Source of the DNA: JARLFX01 sp036404255
Lineage (GTDB): Bacteria; Acidobacteriota; Terriglobia; Terriglobales; Acidobacteriaceae
Assembly (NCBI GenBank): GCA_036404255.1
Contig: DASWOP010000032.1
Coordinates: forward strand, 1 to 24,314
Direction: 5' to 3'
DNA: 24,314 nt
The notes beneath the pieces are model-generated. The model did not search any database. It saw nothing but the letters and a program-made list of their open reading frames with translations, and was not told where the DNA came from. Both the position numbers and the translations under genes were made by a program. Positions within the stretch are counted from its first letter, which is position 1. Each line of letters begins with the position of its first letter. Below, piece by piece: positions 17,032-24,314 of the stretch.

Positions 17032-18801
17032 TCAATAGCCAGCGGCTTTCCCGAAGTGGTGACGCCGGTCGTGGCCGCCGGAGAGCTCGCCGGTGACGGG
17101 ATCGATGGCGATGAGTTCGCTGTCGCCCCAGAGGCCGGGATTCTTCTCGTCCAGTGCACCAGCCCGGACCACTTTGTAGCCGGTGGCGGCCAGGGCGGTG
17201 GCGGCTGCGGCGGGGAAATCCTTCTCGATCTGCAGTTCGTCCGGCAGGAACTGATGGTGGAAGCGGGGAGCGTCTGCTGCCTGCTGGATGTCGAGGCCGC
17301 TATCGAGCACGCTGATGAGGTCATTCGCCACCGTGGTGATGATGGTGGAGCCGCCGGGCGAGCCGAGCAGAAGGCGGAGCTTGCCATGCTGCAGCACGAT
17401 GGTGGGTGTCATGCAGCTCAGTGGGCGCTTGCCGGGGCCGATGGTGTTGGCTGGGCCTTGGATGAGGCCGTACATGTTTGGCGCGTTGATCTTCGAGCTG
17501 AAGTCGTCCATCTCGTTGTTCAGCAGAAAGCCTAACCCATCTACAGTTACGGCAGAGCCGAATCCGCCGTTCAGGGTGTAGGTGCTGGAGACAGCGTTGC
17601 CGTCGGCGTCGACGATGGAGAAGTGGGTGGTCTCGGTTGGCTGTTTGGAGGTGGCGGGGCGGGGCGGCGCGGGGATGAATCCGGTGGGGCGGACGAGCGC
17701 GGCGGAGGGCGTGGGCTTCACGGGATCGATGCCGGAGCGCCATGCGGCTGCGTACTTCGGGTTTGCAAGCTGACGCAGCGGAAGATTGGTGAAGTCCGGG
17801 TCGCCAAGGTAATCTGTGCGGTCCATGTAGGCGCGGCGGAAGGCTTCCGTAATGTAGTGGACCTGCTGCGGTGTGCGGTCGCCCATGGCGGCGAGGTTGT
17901 AGCCGGAGAGGATGTTGAGTGTTTCGAGCAGAGCGATGCCGCCAGAGGAGGGTGGCGGAGCGGTGATGACCTGGTAGCCCCGATAGTTGCCGGTGAGGGG
18001 GGTGCGCTCTTTGACCTGGTAGGCGGCGAGATCGGCGGCGGTGATGATGCCGCCATTGGCCGACATGAAAGCGGCGATCTGCTTGGCCATGGCTCCGTGG
18101 TAGAAGTCCGAGGGGTCGCTGGCGATGCGGGTGAGGGTGACTGCGAGCTCCGGCTGGCGGAAGGTGTCGCCGGACTTGTAGAAGTTGCCGCTACGCTGAA
18201 AGATGCGGGCGGAGGTGGCGAATTTTGTGAGGTTGCGGGATTGAAGGGCCGTGGCTTCGTACGGCGAAAGCACGTAGCCCTCGGTGGCGAGGCGGATAGC
18301 GGGCGCCATGTCCTGCTGGAGCGTCAAGCGCCCATAGTGGGCCTGCGCATAGGCTAATCCAGCGACGGTGCCGGGTACGCCGACAGCGAGAGGGCCGACG
18401 ATGCTTTTGTTGGGGATGACATTACCGGCGGCGTCGAGGTACATGTCCTGCGATGCGGCGGCGGGGGCTTTTTCGCGGTAGTCGAGGAAGTGGGTGTCGC
18501 CGTTATGCAGGCGCACCAGCATGAAGCCGCCTCCGCCGATATTGCCAGCCTGGGGATAGACGACGGCGAGGGCAAAACCAACGGCCACGGCTGCGTCTAC
18601 GGCGTTGCCGCCCTGCTTGAGAATGGCGATGCCAGCATCGGTGGCTTCGTGGTGGATGGTGACCACCATGGCGTGCTTCGCGCGGACGGGAGGAGCGGGC
18701 TGGGAGCGGTCAGAGGACTGCGGAGCCTGTGCGGCGCAGGGAACTGCAAGCGCCAGCAGGAGAGAGAGGATGTGGCGGTTTCGATAAGAAGAATGCTTCA
18801 T
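17032..18801 (-). CDS. ggt: Gamma-glutamyltransferase (periplasmic)
   Basis: A 589-residue N-terminal-nucleophile hydrolase that cleaves gamma-glutamyl bonds of glutathione and related compounds and can transfer the glutamyl group. A signal peptide at about 1-25 (AQA cut) sends it to the periplasm. The precursor should self-cleave before Thr391, the first threonine of TTHFS; the same residue number is the nucleophile in the E. coli enzyme. The following IVDADGNAVSSTYTLNG is typical of the small subunit. GGGGFM near residue 95, PPPSSGGI near 285 and PLSCMTPTIV and GSPGGSTIIT in the small subunit are further family motifs. Length and order are ordinary for GGT, with no sign of damage. It stands 141 bases after the radical SAM gene and 96 bases before the secreted-protein gene, so it is likely its own transcription unit. 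The C-terminal HDRRHHFGKAAGY follows the family pattern. Confidence 0.93.
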   Translation of the reverse strand: MKHSSYRNRHILSLLLALAVPCAAQAPQSSDRSQPAPPVRAKHAMVVTIHHEATDAGIAILKQGGNAVDAAVAVGFALAVVYPQAGNIGGGGFMLVRLHNGDTHFLDYREKAPAAASQDMYLDAAGNVIPNKSIVGPLAVGVPGTVAGLAYAQAHYGRLTLQQDMAPAIRLATEGYVLSPYEATALQSRNLTKFATSARIFQRSGNFYKSGDTFRQPELAVTLTRIASDPSDFYHGAMAKQIAAFMSANGGIITAADLAAYQVKERTPLTGNYRGYQVITAPPPSSGGIALLETLNILSGYNLAAMGDRTPQQVHYITEAFRRAYMDRTDYLGDPDFTNLPLRQLANPKYAAAWRSGIDPVKPTPSAALVRPTGFIPAPPRPATSKQPTETTHFSIVDADGNAVSSTYTLNGGFGSAVTVDGLGFLLNNEMDDFSSKINAPNMYGLIQGPANTIGPGKRPLSCMTPTIVLQHGKLRLLLGSPGGSTIITTVANDLISVLDSGLDIQQAADAPRFHHQFLPDELQIEKDFPAAAATALAATGYKVVRAGALDEKNPGLWGDSELIAIDPVTGELSGGHDRRHHFGKAAGY

Positions 18802-18889
18802 CTGCCTGATTCTGATCTGGTTCGTTGGGTGGTGAGTAATGAGACGGATGTATAGCGCGCACAGCCCGCCGGACGCGGCTTCTCCCCCA

Positions 18890-18895
18890 ATTATA
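18890..18895 (-). promoter_or_regulatory. Possible -10 box (TATAAT) for ggt
   Basis: A perfect minus-strand TATAAT lies about 90 bases upstream of the ggt start in the 141-base gap after the radical SAM gene. No recognisable -35 is found at 16-18 bases (GCCGAC), so the call rests on the single hexamer. A GC hairpin (18917-18921 with 18928-18932) lies between the radical SAM stop and this box and has no T-run. Confidence 0.3.
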
Positions 18896-18942
18896 TGGCT
18901 GCGGATGCGGCGGTCGGCGGCGCGTCAGCCGCTTGAACTGAA

Positions 18943-20427
18943 TCAGGCTTCGAGAGCTATCAACCGCTCGGTCATGATCTGGAAGTGATAGCCCTTGACG
19001 GCGAAGTTCATGGCTATGCCGAGGGACCGCGGATAGCGCAGGGCTGTCGTCAGCAGAAACTTCCAATAACTGAGACGGCCTCGATCCAACAGGCCGAGAC
19101 GCACGACGGAGGTGAAGAATGCACGGAGGTTGGCATAGCTTACCCGGCCGGTGCGATCCTGCTGGCAGCGGTGCATCAGCATCTTGACGCGATGGTAGTA
19201 GGCGTCACGAGAGTAGATACGCTTCAGTACAGAGCGGTATCCGTCCACCAGGCGGTTGGTATCCATGCGGGGCTCGAAGTTCAGGCTGCAATCGGTGTTG
19301 TCTCCGTCGCCGGCATGGAGAATGCGGCCCTCGCGGTGTAGACGGCGGAAGAGTTGGGTGCCGGGCATGGCCTGCAGCAGACCCACCATGGCGATGGGAA
19401 TCGCGCTCTTCTGGATGAATTCGACCATGCGATCGAAGACGTCTTCACGATCTGTATCGAAGCCGAGGATGAAGCCGCCCATGACCTCAATACCGTATTG
19501 CTGAATGAGAGCGACGCTGTCCAGCAGGTCGCGCTTCGTGTTCTGCAGCTTGTGATTTGCAATCAGACTGGCTTCATCGGGCGTTTCAATGCCGAGAAAT
19601 ACCGAGGTGAAGCCGGCGTCTTTCATCAGCTGTAGAAGCTCCAAGTCGTCGGCGAGATTCAGTGAAGCTTCCGTGATAAAGCGGAAGGGGTGCTGGTGGA
19701 GGTTTCTCCACTCGACGATGGCGCGGAGTAGTTCTTTGGCGCGTTTCTTGTTGCCGATGAAGTTGTCGTCCACGATGAAGACGGCGTCGCGCCAGCCGGC
19801 CTGCCAGAGTTGATCGAGTTCGGCGAGCACCTGCTCAACGGCCTTCGTGCGTGGTTGGTGGCCGTAGATCTCAATGATGTCGCAGAACTCGCAGTTGAAC
19901 GGACAGCCGCGGGAGTACTGCACCGTCATGGTGTTGTAGCGGTTCATATTGATGAGTGTGAGATCGGGCAGGGGACTGCGAGCCATCGCTGGTCTCTCCG
20001 GCGCTTCGTACATGGGATGAGCGGTGCCTGCTTCCAGGTCGCGTGCCAACGTGTCGATGAGGTCCTCTGCTTCGCCGATCACGATATGGTCCGCCTGCAA
20101 TACAGTGGCGGACATGCTGCTCGCAATGGGGCCGCCGACGACGGTGCGCAGGCCACGGGCGCGGCACCTGGCAACGATCTCCAACAGATGTTGTTGCTGC
20201 ACGTGCATGCCGCTGAGAAAGGCAACGTCGGCCCAGGCGAGGTCGGAATCGCGGAGAGATTCTACGTTGGTGTCGATGAGCCGCTTATTCCATGCAGCGG
20301 GGAGGAGGGCGGCGACGGTCAACAGGCCAAGCGGAGGCTGCGCGGCGCGTTTCCCCTGGAAGGAGATCGCGTGCTTGAAGCTCCAGAAGGTATCGGGGAA
20401 ACGGGGATAGATGAGCAGCACATTCAT
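18943..20427 (-). CDS. B12-binding radical SAM protein with DUF4070-type C-terminus
   Basis: A 494-residue cobalamin-binding radical SAM enzyme. The N-terminal B12-like fold (1-150) starts MNVLLIYPRFPDTFW and includes FLSGMHVQQQ and VVGGPIASS. It lacks the canonical DxHxxG motif, as many of these proteins do. The [4Fe-4S] cluster that splits SAM is bound by Cys175, Cys179 and Cys182 in RGCPFNCEFC. VDDNFIGNKKRAKELL and FLGIETPDEASL follow, in the style of the family that includes the hopanoid C-2 methylase HpnP. The C-terminal DUF4070-like part runs from about 340. Such enzymes usually methylate unactivated carbon or rearrange it; the substrate here is unknown. It resembles the general DUF4070 group more than HpnP itself in its first 40 residues, so no symbol is given. 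GGAGG at 20434-20438 sets the start. It is divergent from the flavin reductase gene, 199 bases apart. Confidence 0.85.
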   Translation of the reverse strand: MNVLLIYPRFPDTFWSFKHAISFQGKRAAQPPLGLLTVAALLPAAWNKRLIDTNVESLRDSDLAWADVAFLSGMHVQQQHLLEIVARCRARGLRTVVGGPIASSMSATVLQADHIVIGEAEDLIDTLARDLEAGTAHPMYEAPERPAMARSPLPDLTLINMNRYNTMTVQYSRGCPFNCEFCDIIEIYGHQPRTKAVEQVLAELDQLWQAGWRDAVFIVDDNFIGNKKRAKELLRAIVEWRNLHQHPFRFITEASLNLADDLELLQLMKDAGFTSVFLGIETPDEASLIANHKLQNTKRDLLDSVALIQQYGIEVMGGFILGFDTDREDVFDRMVEFIQKSAIPIAMVGLLQAMPGTQLFRRLHREGRILHAGDGDNTDCSLNFEPRMDTNRLVDGYRSVLKRIYSRDAYYHRVKMLMHRCQQDRTGRVSYANLRAFFTSVVRLGLLDRGRLSYWKFLLTTALRYPRSLGIAMNFAVKGYHFQIMTERLIALEA

Positions 20428-20545
20428 GGCTTGCCTCCGCGCTTACAGGCGTGGCTTGCGTGCAGGGCAGTCATCTGAGGAATGGAGACAGCGCGAAGGC
20501 GCGCAAACAGCGTCTGAAATGATTCTTACGCTATGCCGAGAGAGA

Positions 20546-20551
20546 TACAAT
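20546..20551 (+). promoter_or_regulatory. Weak -10 candidate (TACAAT) in the divergent radical SAM / flavin reductase gap
   Basis: The 199-base gap 20428-20626 holds no gene and should contain promoters for both flanking divergent genes. TACAAT at 20546-20551 resembles a -10 for the + strand flavin reductase gene, about 76 bases before its start. The hexamer 17 bases upstream (ttctta, 20523-20528) is a poor -35. Nothing stronger was seen on either strand. Confidence 0.22.
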
Positions 20552-20626
20552 GCGCGTACAAAAGAATTACAGAGCCTGCTGCGCTACAAAGGGCAGTTGG
20601 GGCATGTGATTTGGGGGAGTGTGGTC

Positions 20627-21160
20627 ATGATGAAGAGTTTGGCGCTCGCGAAGGTTTATCAGTTGCTTGAGCCGGGGCCGGTAGTGCTGTTGACGACGGC
20701 TCGCAAGGGTCGCGCTAACGTGATGACCATGTCGTGGCACATGATGGTGGAGTTCGAACCGCCGTTGATTGCATGCGTGGTGAGCAGTGCCGATTACAGT
20801 TTTGCCGCGTTGCGCGCGACGAAAGAGTGCGTAATTGCGATTCCTGAGCTCAAGCTTGCGCCGAAGGTGGTGCAGGTGGGGAACTGCTCTGGACGTGACG
20901 TGAACAAGTTCGAGAAGTTCCACCTGACACAGGTGGCGGCTGCGCAGGTGGTGGCGCCGCTGGTGGCCGAGTGTTTCGCCAACCTGGAGTGCAGAGTGGT
21001 GGAGACACGGCTGGTGAACCAATACAACATCTTCGTTCTTGAAGTTGTGAAGGCATGGATCGATCCGGCGCAGAAGAATCCCAAGACCATCCACCACCAT
21101 GGATATGGAAAGTTTGCGGTGGACGGTACGATGATCCGGCTCAAGTCGCGGATGGCGTAG
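20627..21160 (+). CDS. Flavin reductase-like domain protein
   Basis: A 177-residue protein of the flavin reductase-like FMN-binding split-barrel family. The core reads EPGPVVLLTTARKGRANVMT near residues 16-35, followed by EPPLIACVV and by SFAALRATKECVIAIP, the usual FMN phosphate-binding region. GRDVNKFEKFHL and LECRVVE then lead to the dimer/substrate loop; IHHHGYGKF is near the end. Members reduce or simply bind FMN, often serving as the reductase partner of an oxygenase, but no partner is next to it here. The frame is open back to 20411, overlapping the radical SAM gene. The true start is set at 20627 (or the adjacent ATG at 20630) by GGGGGAG at 20613-20619, and the upstream part has no family similarity. 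It is convergent with the sirtuin gene, 14 bases between stops. Confidence 0.85.
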   Translation: MMKSLALAKVYQLLEPGPVVLLTTARKGRANVMTMSWHMMVEFEPPLIACVVSSADYSFAALRATKECVIAIPELKLAPKVVQVGNCSGRDVNKFEKFHLTQVAAAQVVAPLVAECFANLECRVVETRLVNQYNIFVLEVVKAWIDPAQKNPKTIHHHGYGKFAVDGTMIRLKSRMA

Positions 21161-21174
21161 GCGAACGCGAAGGA

Positions 21175-21894
21175 CTATTTTTCGACGATGAATAATCCGG
21201 GCAGTGCTCGTCCTGCCTTGCCTTCGACTACATGGGTGAAGGACGCGGCGTTCAGCGGTGGTTCGGGGCCAACGTAGATGGTTCGCGCGCCGGCTGCTCG
21301 CGCCCAATCCACGAAGTTGGCCGCGGGATAGACGGAGCCTGAGGTGCCGACCACCAGCATGACTGTCGCACGGCCGATCTCGTGCTGGATGCGGTCCATG
21401 TCGAGGGGTATCTCACCGAAGAAGACGATGTGGGGGCGCAGGCGGCCACCACATTCGCAACGGCCGACTTCATCGAGGCTGCTATAGATTGCCGTGTCGG
21501 GGACAGGCGGGCGGCCGCATTCGCGTTCGCAGCGAGCCATGGCGAGTTCGCCGTGCATGTGTGAGAGGTTGAGCGAACCGGCACGCTCATGCAGATCATC
21601 GACGTTCTGCGTGCAGAGAAAAAAACTGCCGGGCATTTGGGCTTCGAACTTCGCCAGAGCATAGTGGGCGGGATTTGGCTGAGCCTGCTGGGCGGCGGCA
21701 CGGCGTGCGGAGTAGAACTTCCAGACGCCCGCGGGATCCCGTTGCCAGGCTTCGGGGGTGCAGACATCTTCGATGCGGTGGCCCTCCCACAGACCGTCCG
21801 AGGCGCGGAATGTGGGTAATCCGCTCTCTGCGCTGATGCCTGCGCCGGTGAGCACGAACATCCTGTCAGTGGAGCTTATCGCTATGGTTTTCAT
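21175..21894 (-). CDS. cobB: NAD-dependent protein deacylase, class III sirtuin
   Basis: A 239-residue Sir2-family deacylase, cytoplasmic. The NAD site shows GAGISAESGLPTFR (17-30) and TQNVDDLH (95-102); the catalytic base is His114 in HMHGE. A zinc ribbon is formed by Cys122, Cys126, Cys146 and Cys148. Tyr61 and Arg64 in FYSAR match the Tyr-x-x-Arg pair of SIRT5 and E. coli CobB that binds the acid group of succinyl-lysine. It is therefore likely to remove succinyl or malonyl as well as acetyl groups from lysines. GTSGSVYPAANF and the C-terminal KAGRALPGLF complete the fold. It is a stand-alone enzyme with no fused TIR or nuclease part, so a defence role is not suggested. The ATG at 21894 lacks a strong ribosome site; Met12 is a possible alternative start. 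Confidence 0.92.
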   Translation of the reverse strand: MKTIAISSTDRMFVLTGAGISAESGLPTFRASDGLWEGHRIEDVCTPEAWQRDPAGVWKFYSARRAAAQQAQPNPAHYALAKFEAQMPGSFFLCTQNVDDLHERAGSLNLSHMHGELAMARCERECGRPPVPDTAIYSSLDEVGRCECGGRLRPHIVFFGEIPLDMDRIQHEIGRATVMLVVGTSGSVYPAANFVDWARAAGARTIYVGPEPPLNAASFTHVVEGKAGRALPGLFIVEK

Positions 21895-21901
21895 GAGATT
21901 A

Positions 21902-21930
21902 ACTCTATGCGTGCGTCATTCTGCGTGCAA
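21902..21930 (-). promoter_or_regulatory. Candidate sigma-70 promoter for the sirtuin gene
   Basis: On the minus strand TTGCAC (21925-21930) and TAGAGT (21902-21907) are separated by exactly 17 bases, and the -10 lies just ahead of the ATG at 21894. Matches to consensus are three of six and four of six. The closeness to the start would give a very short leader. The gap of 90 bases to the divergent lrgA-like gene is too small for much else. Confidence 0.35.
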
Positions 21931-21984
21931 AGTGTAGTGCGTGGAGCCGACAGCATCTACTGCGGAAGGGTATCCTTAAGGCAC

Positions 21985-22359
21985 ATGAAGTATTTGCTGG
22001 GATTTGCGATCATTCTTGTCTTTCAACTGCTGGGGTTCGGCCTTCACCGGCTGGGGATACCGCTGCCTGGTGGAGTTCTCGGGCTGCTGCTGTTTACCAC
22101 GGCACTGGCTATCGGGATTGTGAAATTGGAGTGGGTGGAACACACCGCCGATTTTCTGGTGCAGCATATGCTGCTGCTGTTCATTCCGCTGATGGCGGGA
22201 CTTACGCAGATGTCTGCCGAGCTGCGGCGCGACGGAGTAGCACTGCTGGCAAGCGTGGTGGTGAGTCTGCTGGCTGTGCTGCTGACGACGGGCGGGCTGG
22301 CGCATTTTCTGCTGCGGACTCCGAAGATCGCTGAGCCGGCAGGGGCGAAGAAGCCATGA
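21985..22359 (+). CDS. lrgA: CidA/LrgA family membrane protein
   Basis: A 124-residue, four-helix inner-membrane protein of the CidA/LrgA family. Family marks are LLGFGLHRLGIPLPGGVLGLLLF in the first 45 residues and FLVQHMLLLFIPLMAGL in the middle, followed by two more hydrophobic stretches. LrgA/CidA proteins were first described as holin/antiholin-like regulators of murein hydrolase activity. With LrgB partners several are now seen as small-metabolite transporters (pyruvate, glycolate). The start at 21985 (KYLLGFAII) is preferred to an upstream ATG at 21907, because the extra residues there are not membrane-like and TAAGG precedes 21985, though at only 3-4 bases. The stop overlaps the next start as ATGA, so translation is coupled to the LrgB gene. 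Confidence 0.88.
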   Translation: MKYLLGFAIILVFQLLGFGLHRLGIPLPGGVLGLLLFTTALAIGIVKLEWVEHTADFLVQHMLLLFIPLMAGLTQMSAELRRDGVALLASVVVSLLAVLLTTGGLAHFLLRTPKIAEPAGAKKP

Positions 22360-23051
22360 GGGTGCTCACTGAGGTGCTTCGGTCACCGGCTTTCGCGATC
22401 GGCATTACGCTAGTGCTCTATTGGATCTCCCTGCGCGTGCAGGGGCGTTATCCGTGGGCGAACCCACTGATCACTGCATCGGTGGCGCTGGTGATGATGC
22501 TCTACGTGCTGCGTATTCCCTATGCGAGCTATAGCGCCGGGGGACATTATTTTTCTTATCTGCTTGGGCCAGCGACGATTGCGTTGGGTGTGCCCATGTA
22601 CAAGCAGGGCGTGAAGCTGAAGGGCTCGCTGCGCCGGCTGCTGGTGGTGGTGCTGGCCGGATCGATTGTAGGCATGTTGACGGCGGGTGTGGTGGCGTGG
22701 ATGCTGGGCGCGTCTCACGAGGTGATCATGTCTACGCTTCCGAAGTCCGTGACCACGCCCATCGCTATCCAGGTATCGGAAGACCTGCATGGCAATCCTG
22801 CCATTACTGCGGCGATGGTGCTGATTACGGGATTGCTGGGCAGCATTGTGGGGCCTTCGGTGCTGCGGCTGGCGCATATACAGCATGACAACGCCCATGG
22901 CGCCGCGATAGGGACTTCGTCGCATGCTGTAGGCACTGCGATGCTGATGCGTGACTCTAAGGTGCAAGGTTCAGTCTCTTCCCTGGCCATGGCGATGGCG
23001 GGTGTTATTACCTCTATTCTGGCGATGCTGCTGACCTGGTACTGGCACTAG
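22356..23051 (+). CDS. lrgB: LrgB/CidB family membrane protein
   Basis: A 231-residue inner-membrane protein of the LrgB family, partner of the preceding LrgA-like protein. Signature parts are LGPATIALGVPMYKQ (about residues 70-85), PKSVTTPIAIQVSE (about 128-142) and GTSSHAVGTA (about 187-196), with hydrophobic helices throughout. The pair likely forms a channel or carrier for a small carboxylate, or modulates autolysis. Which of the two cannot be told from sequence. Its ATG overlaps the stop of the upstream gene by four bases, the classic arrangement for this pair. A diguanylate cyclase gene begins 7 bases after its stop. Confidence 0.92.
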   Translation: MRVLTEVLRSPAFAIGITLVLYWISLRVQGRYPWANPLITASVALVMMLYVLRIPYASYSAGGHYFSYLLGPATIALGVPMYKQGVKLKGSLRRLLVVVLAGSIVGMLTAGVVAWMLGASHEVIMSTLPKSVTTPIAIQVSEDLHGNPAITAAMVLITGLLGSIVGPSVLRLAHIQHDNAHGAAIGTSSHAVGTAMLMRDSKVQGSVSSLAMAMAGVITSILAMLLTWYWH

Positions 23052-23058
23052 AACGTGT

Positions 23059-24314
23059 ATGAGAGCCACGGATAGGCTGGTGGCGTTTACAGGCCGCGAG
23101 GAAGCTATTCTCCCGGGCCGAAGGGGAGAGAATATTAGACCGGTGGATGAAGACTCCTCAAGCCGAGGGTGGCTTTCTATTGTGGGGCTGGCAGTCGTCT
23201 GCCTCATCCTGCATGGCGCGATCGCAATCTGGCTGCCTCCTCATCTGGACTTTCTTTCCACGGTGTACATTGTGCTGGTCGAACTGGCGGCAATTTTCGC
23301 GTGCCTGCACACTGCACGTACGGCTGGAAATCCTTCACGATATCTGTGGAGGCTGGTGGCGCTTGCCATCAGTCTGCATGCAATTGCAATGAGCATGGAT
23401 GCTCGCGCTGAATTCCTCGGCACCATGGATAATCCTGCGCCAGGACTGCATGTGCTGTTCTCCGCAGTGTGCATGATCCCCACATTATTTGCGGTCTCGA
23501 TGCAGTTTGATTCACGCACGCTGCGTCCAGCCCGTTTCGCCAATGCGGGTCTTGCGTTCCTGACGGCTGCGATGTTCTATGTCCTGGTCTTTTCGGTGGT
23601 GCCGCTTCATGGGACGAACGATGTCAATCGCCTGCTTTATCTCTCCCGGCTATTCGATGTTGCCGATTTGTTTCTTGCTATCACGGCAACCGTCCGCGTA
23701 TTCAGTGTTGAACAGAACGAGGAGCGGCGATTCTTCTATATTCTTTCGATCTTTCTGTGGGTTACTACCGTCTTTCCCGCCGTACGAAACCGCATCCTGA
23801 TCCGGCATGATTTTGTCTGGCTGGATCTATTCATTTCGGCCCCCTATATTCTGCTGGCTGTGCTTATCTACGGCAAGCGTCCGCGCTGGATTATGGAACG
23901 CCAACCATCGCTGATCCTGATTCGCGCCGTCCGCAGCGGGAGCCCGATCTTTCTCAGCCTTGGTCTCCTTCTGCTTGGCATTGCAGTGTCGCGCACCCAC
24001 TTCTACATCGGTGGAGCTGGCATGCTGCTGGCCATCATCGGCTACGGTGCGATGAATGTACTGACGCAGACGCGGGGGTTCGAAACCGAAGAGTCACTGC
24101 GAATGGCAACGCAGAGGCTGGAAAAGATCGCCGCTCGCGATGAACTCACGGGCATTGCGAATCGACGGACATTCGACTTTCGCATCGATGCGGCCTGCCG
24201 TGCTGCTGCGCGCGGCACTCAGCCGCTTTCACTGCTGATGATCGACGTAGACCTCTTCAAGCAGTTGAATGACGAGAGTGGACACTTAGCCGGCGACCGC
24301 TACCTGGTGCTGAT
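23059..24314 (+). CDS. Membrane-bound GGDEF diguanylate cyclase (partial, cut at the window end)
   Basis: The open frame runs to the window end with 418 residues visible. The first 35 or so residues are polar. They are followed by about ten hydrophobic segments (residues 37 to about 340) that form a membrane sensor of unknown ligand. The GGDEF domain begins with DELTGIANRR (361-370). It continues with the metal-binding DVDLFKQLND (Asp396, Asp398) and GHLAGDRYLV; the window stops before the GGDEF active-site loop, so activity cannot be judged. It would make c-di-GMP at the inner membrane. The ATG at 23059 lies 7 bases after lrgB without a ribosome site. A GTG at 23143 preceded by AAGGGGAG (23120-23127) is a possible alternative start. 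An imperfect hairpin (23107-23114 with about 23122-23132) lies between the two. Confidence 0.85.
   Translation, partial: MRATDRLVAFTGREEAILPGRRGENIRPVDEDSSSRGWLSIVGLAVVCLILHGAIAIWLPPHLDFLSTVYIVLVELAAIFACLHTARTAGNPSRYLWRLVALAISLHAIAMSMDARAEFLGTMDNPAPGLHVLFSAVCMIPTLFAVSMQFDSRTLRPARFANAGLAFLTAAMFYVLVFSVVPLHGTNDVNRLLYLSRLFDVADLFLAITATVRVFSVEQNEERRFFYILSIFLWVTTVFPAVRNRILIRHDFVWLDLFISAPYILLAVLIYGKRPRWIMERQPSLILIRAVRSGSPIFLSLGLLLLGIAVSRTHFYIGGAGMLLAIIGYGAMNVLTQTRGFETEESLRMATQRLEKIAARDELTGIANRRTFDFRIDAACRAAARGTQPLSLLMIDVDLFKQLNDESGHLAGDRYLVL

Noticed and set aside
20411..20626. N-terminal extension of the flavin reductase frame
   Set aside because: It overlaps the radical SAM start, has no similarity to the family, and GGGGGAG just before 20627 sets a later start.
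21175..21894. Sir2 gene as part of an anti-phage system
   Set aside because: It is a compact stand-alone class III sirtuin with an intact deacylase zinc ribbon and no effector or nuclease neighbour.
21985..23051. Holin-like genes as a sign of a prophage
   Set aside because: The pair is the chromosomal LrgA/LrgB type and no phage structural, integrase or lysis gene is near.

Overview
The window is GC-rich, gene-dense bacterial DNA with 14 protein-coding genes; the last one runs off the right edge. No rRNA, tRNA, CRISPR array, insertion sequence or phage gene was seen. The dispersed intergenic repeats ('gctcaggatgac' and 'atggggcaccc' types), a fused cellulose synthase BcsA-BcsB, and a secreted Ig-repeat protein with an unusual hydrophobic C-terminal tail all recall soil Acidobacteriota (Terriglobales/Acidobacteriaceae). 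That placement is inference from memory of such genomes, not a search result.

Region 1 (about 200-7360, + strand) is a four-gene catabolic cluster. It holds a PLP-dependent lyase of the cysteine-synthase fold, a molybdenum hydroxylase with [2Fe-2S] and Moco domains but no FAD domain, an M20 hydrolase of the YgeY type, and a D-aminoacylase-type amidohydrolase. The enzyme set resembles the ygeXY-hyuA-xdhD part of the enterobacterial/clostridial cluster linked to selenium-dependent molybdenum hydroxylases and to anaerobic purine/urate breakdown. Here the carbamoyltransferase, SsnA and selenium genes are absent and the amidohydrolase is of a different type. I read it as a pathway that oxidises, deacylates and finally eliminates ammonia from an N-substituted or heterocyclic nitrogen compound; the substrate cannot be told from sequence. 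Two of its spacers are filled with dispersed repeats and hairpins.

Region 2 (7366-20427, - strand) has five codirectional genes. In transcription order these are a B12-binding radical SAM protein, a periplasmic gamma-glutamyltransferase, a very large secreted protein with a degenerate nuclease-like (EEP) domain, a fused BcsAB cellulose synthase with a c-di-GMP-binding PilZ domain, and a small cytidylate-kinase-like protein. Spacers of roughly 95-150 bp suggest mostly separate transcription units.

Region 3 (20428-24314) has a flavin reductase-like protein (+), a class III sirtuin deacylase (-), and a + strand run of lrgA/cidA-like, lrgB and a membrane diguanylate cyclase. The last of these is cut before its GGDEF signature. 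The cyclase could supply the c-di-GMP sensed by BcsAB, but nothing in the sequence proves that link.
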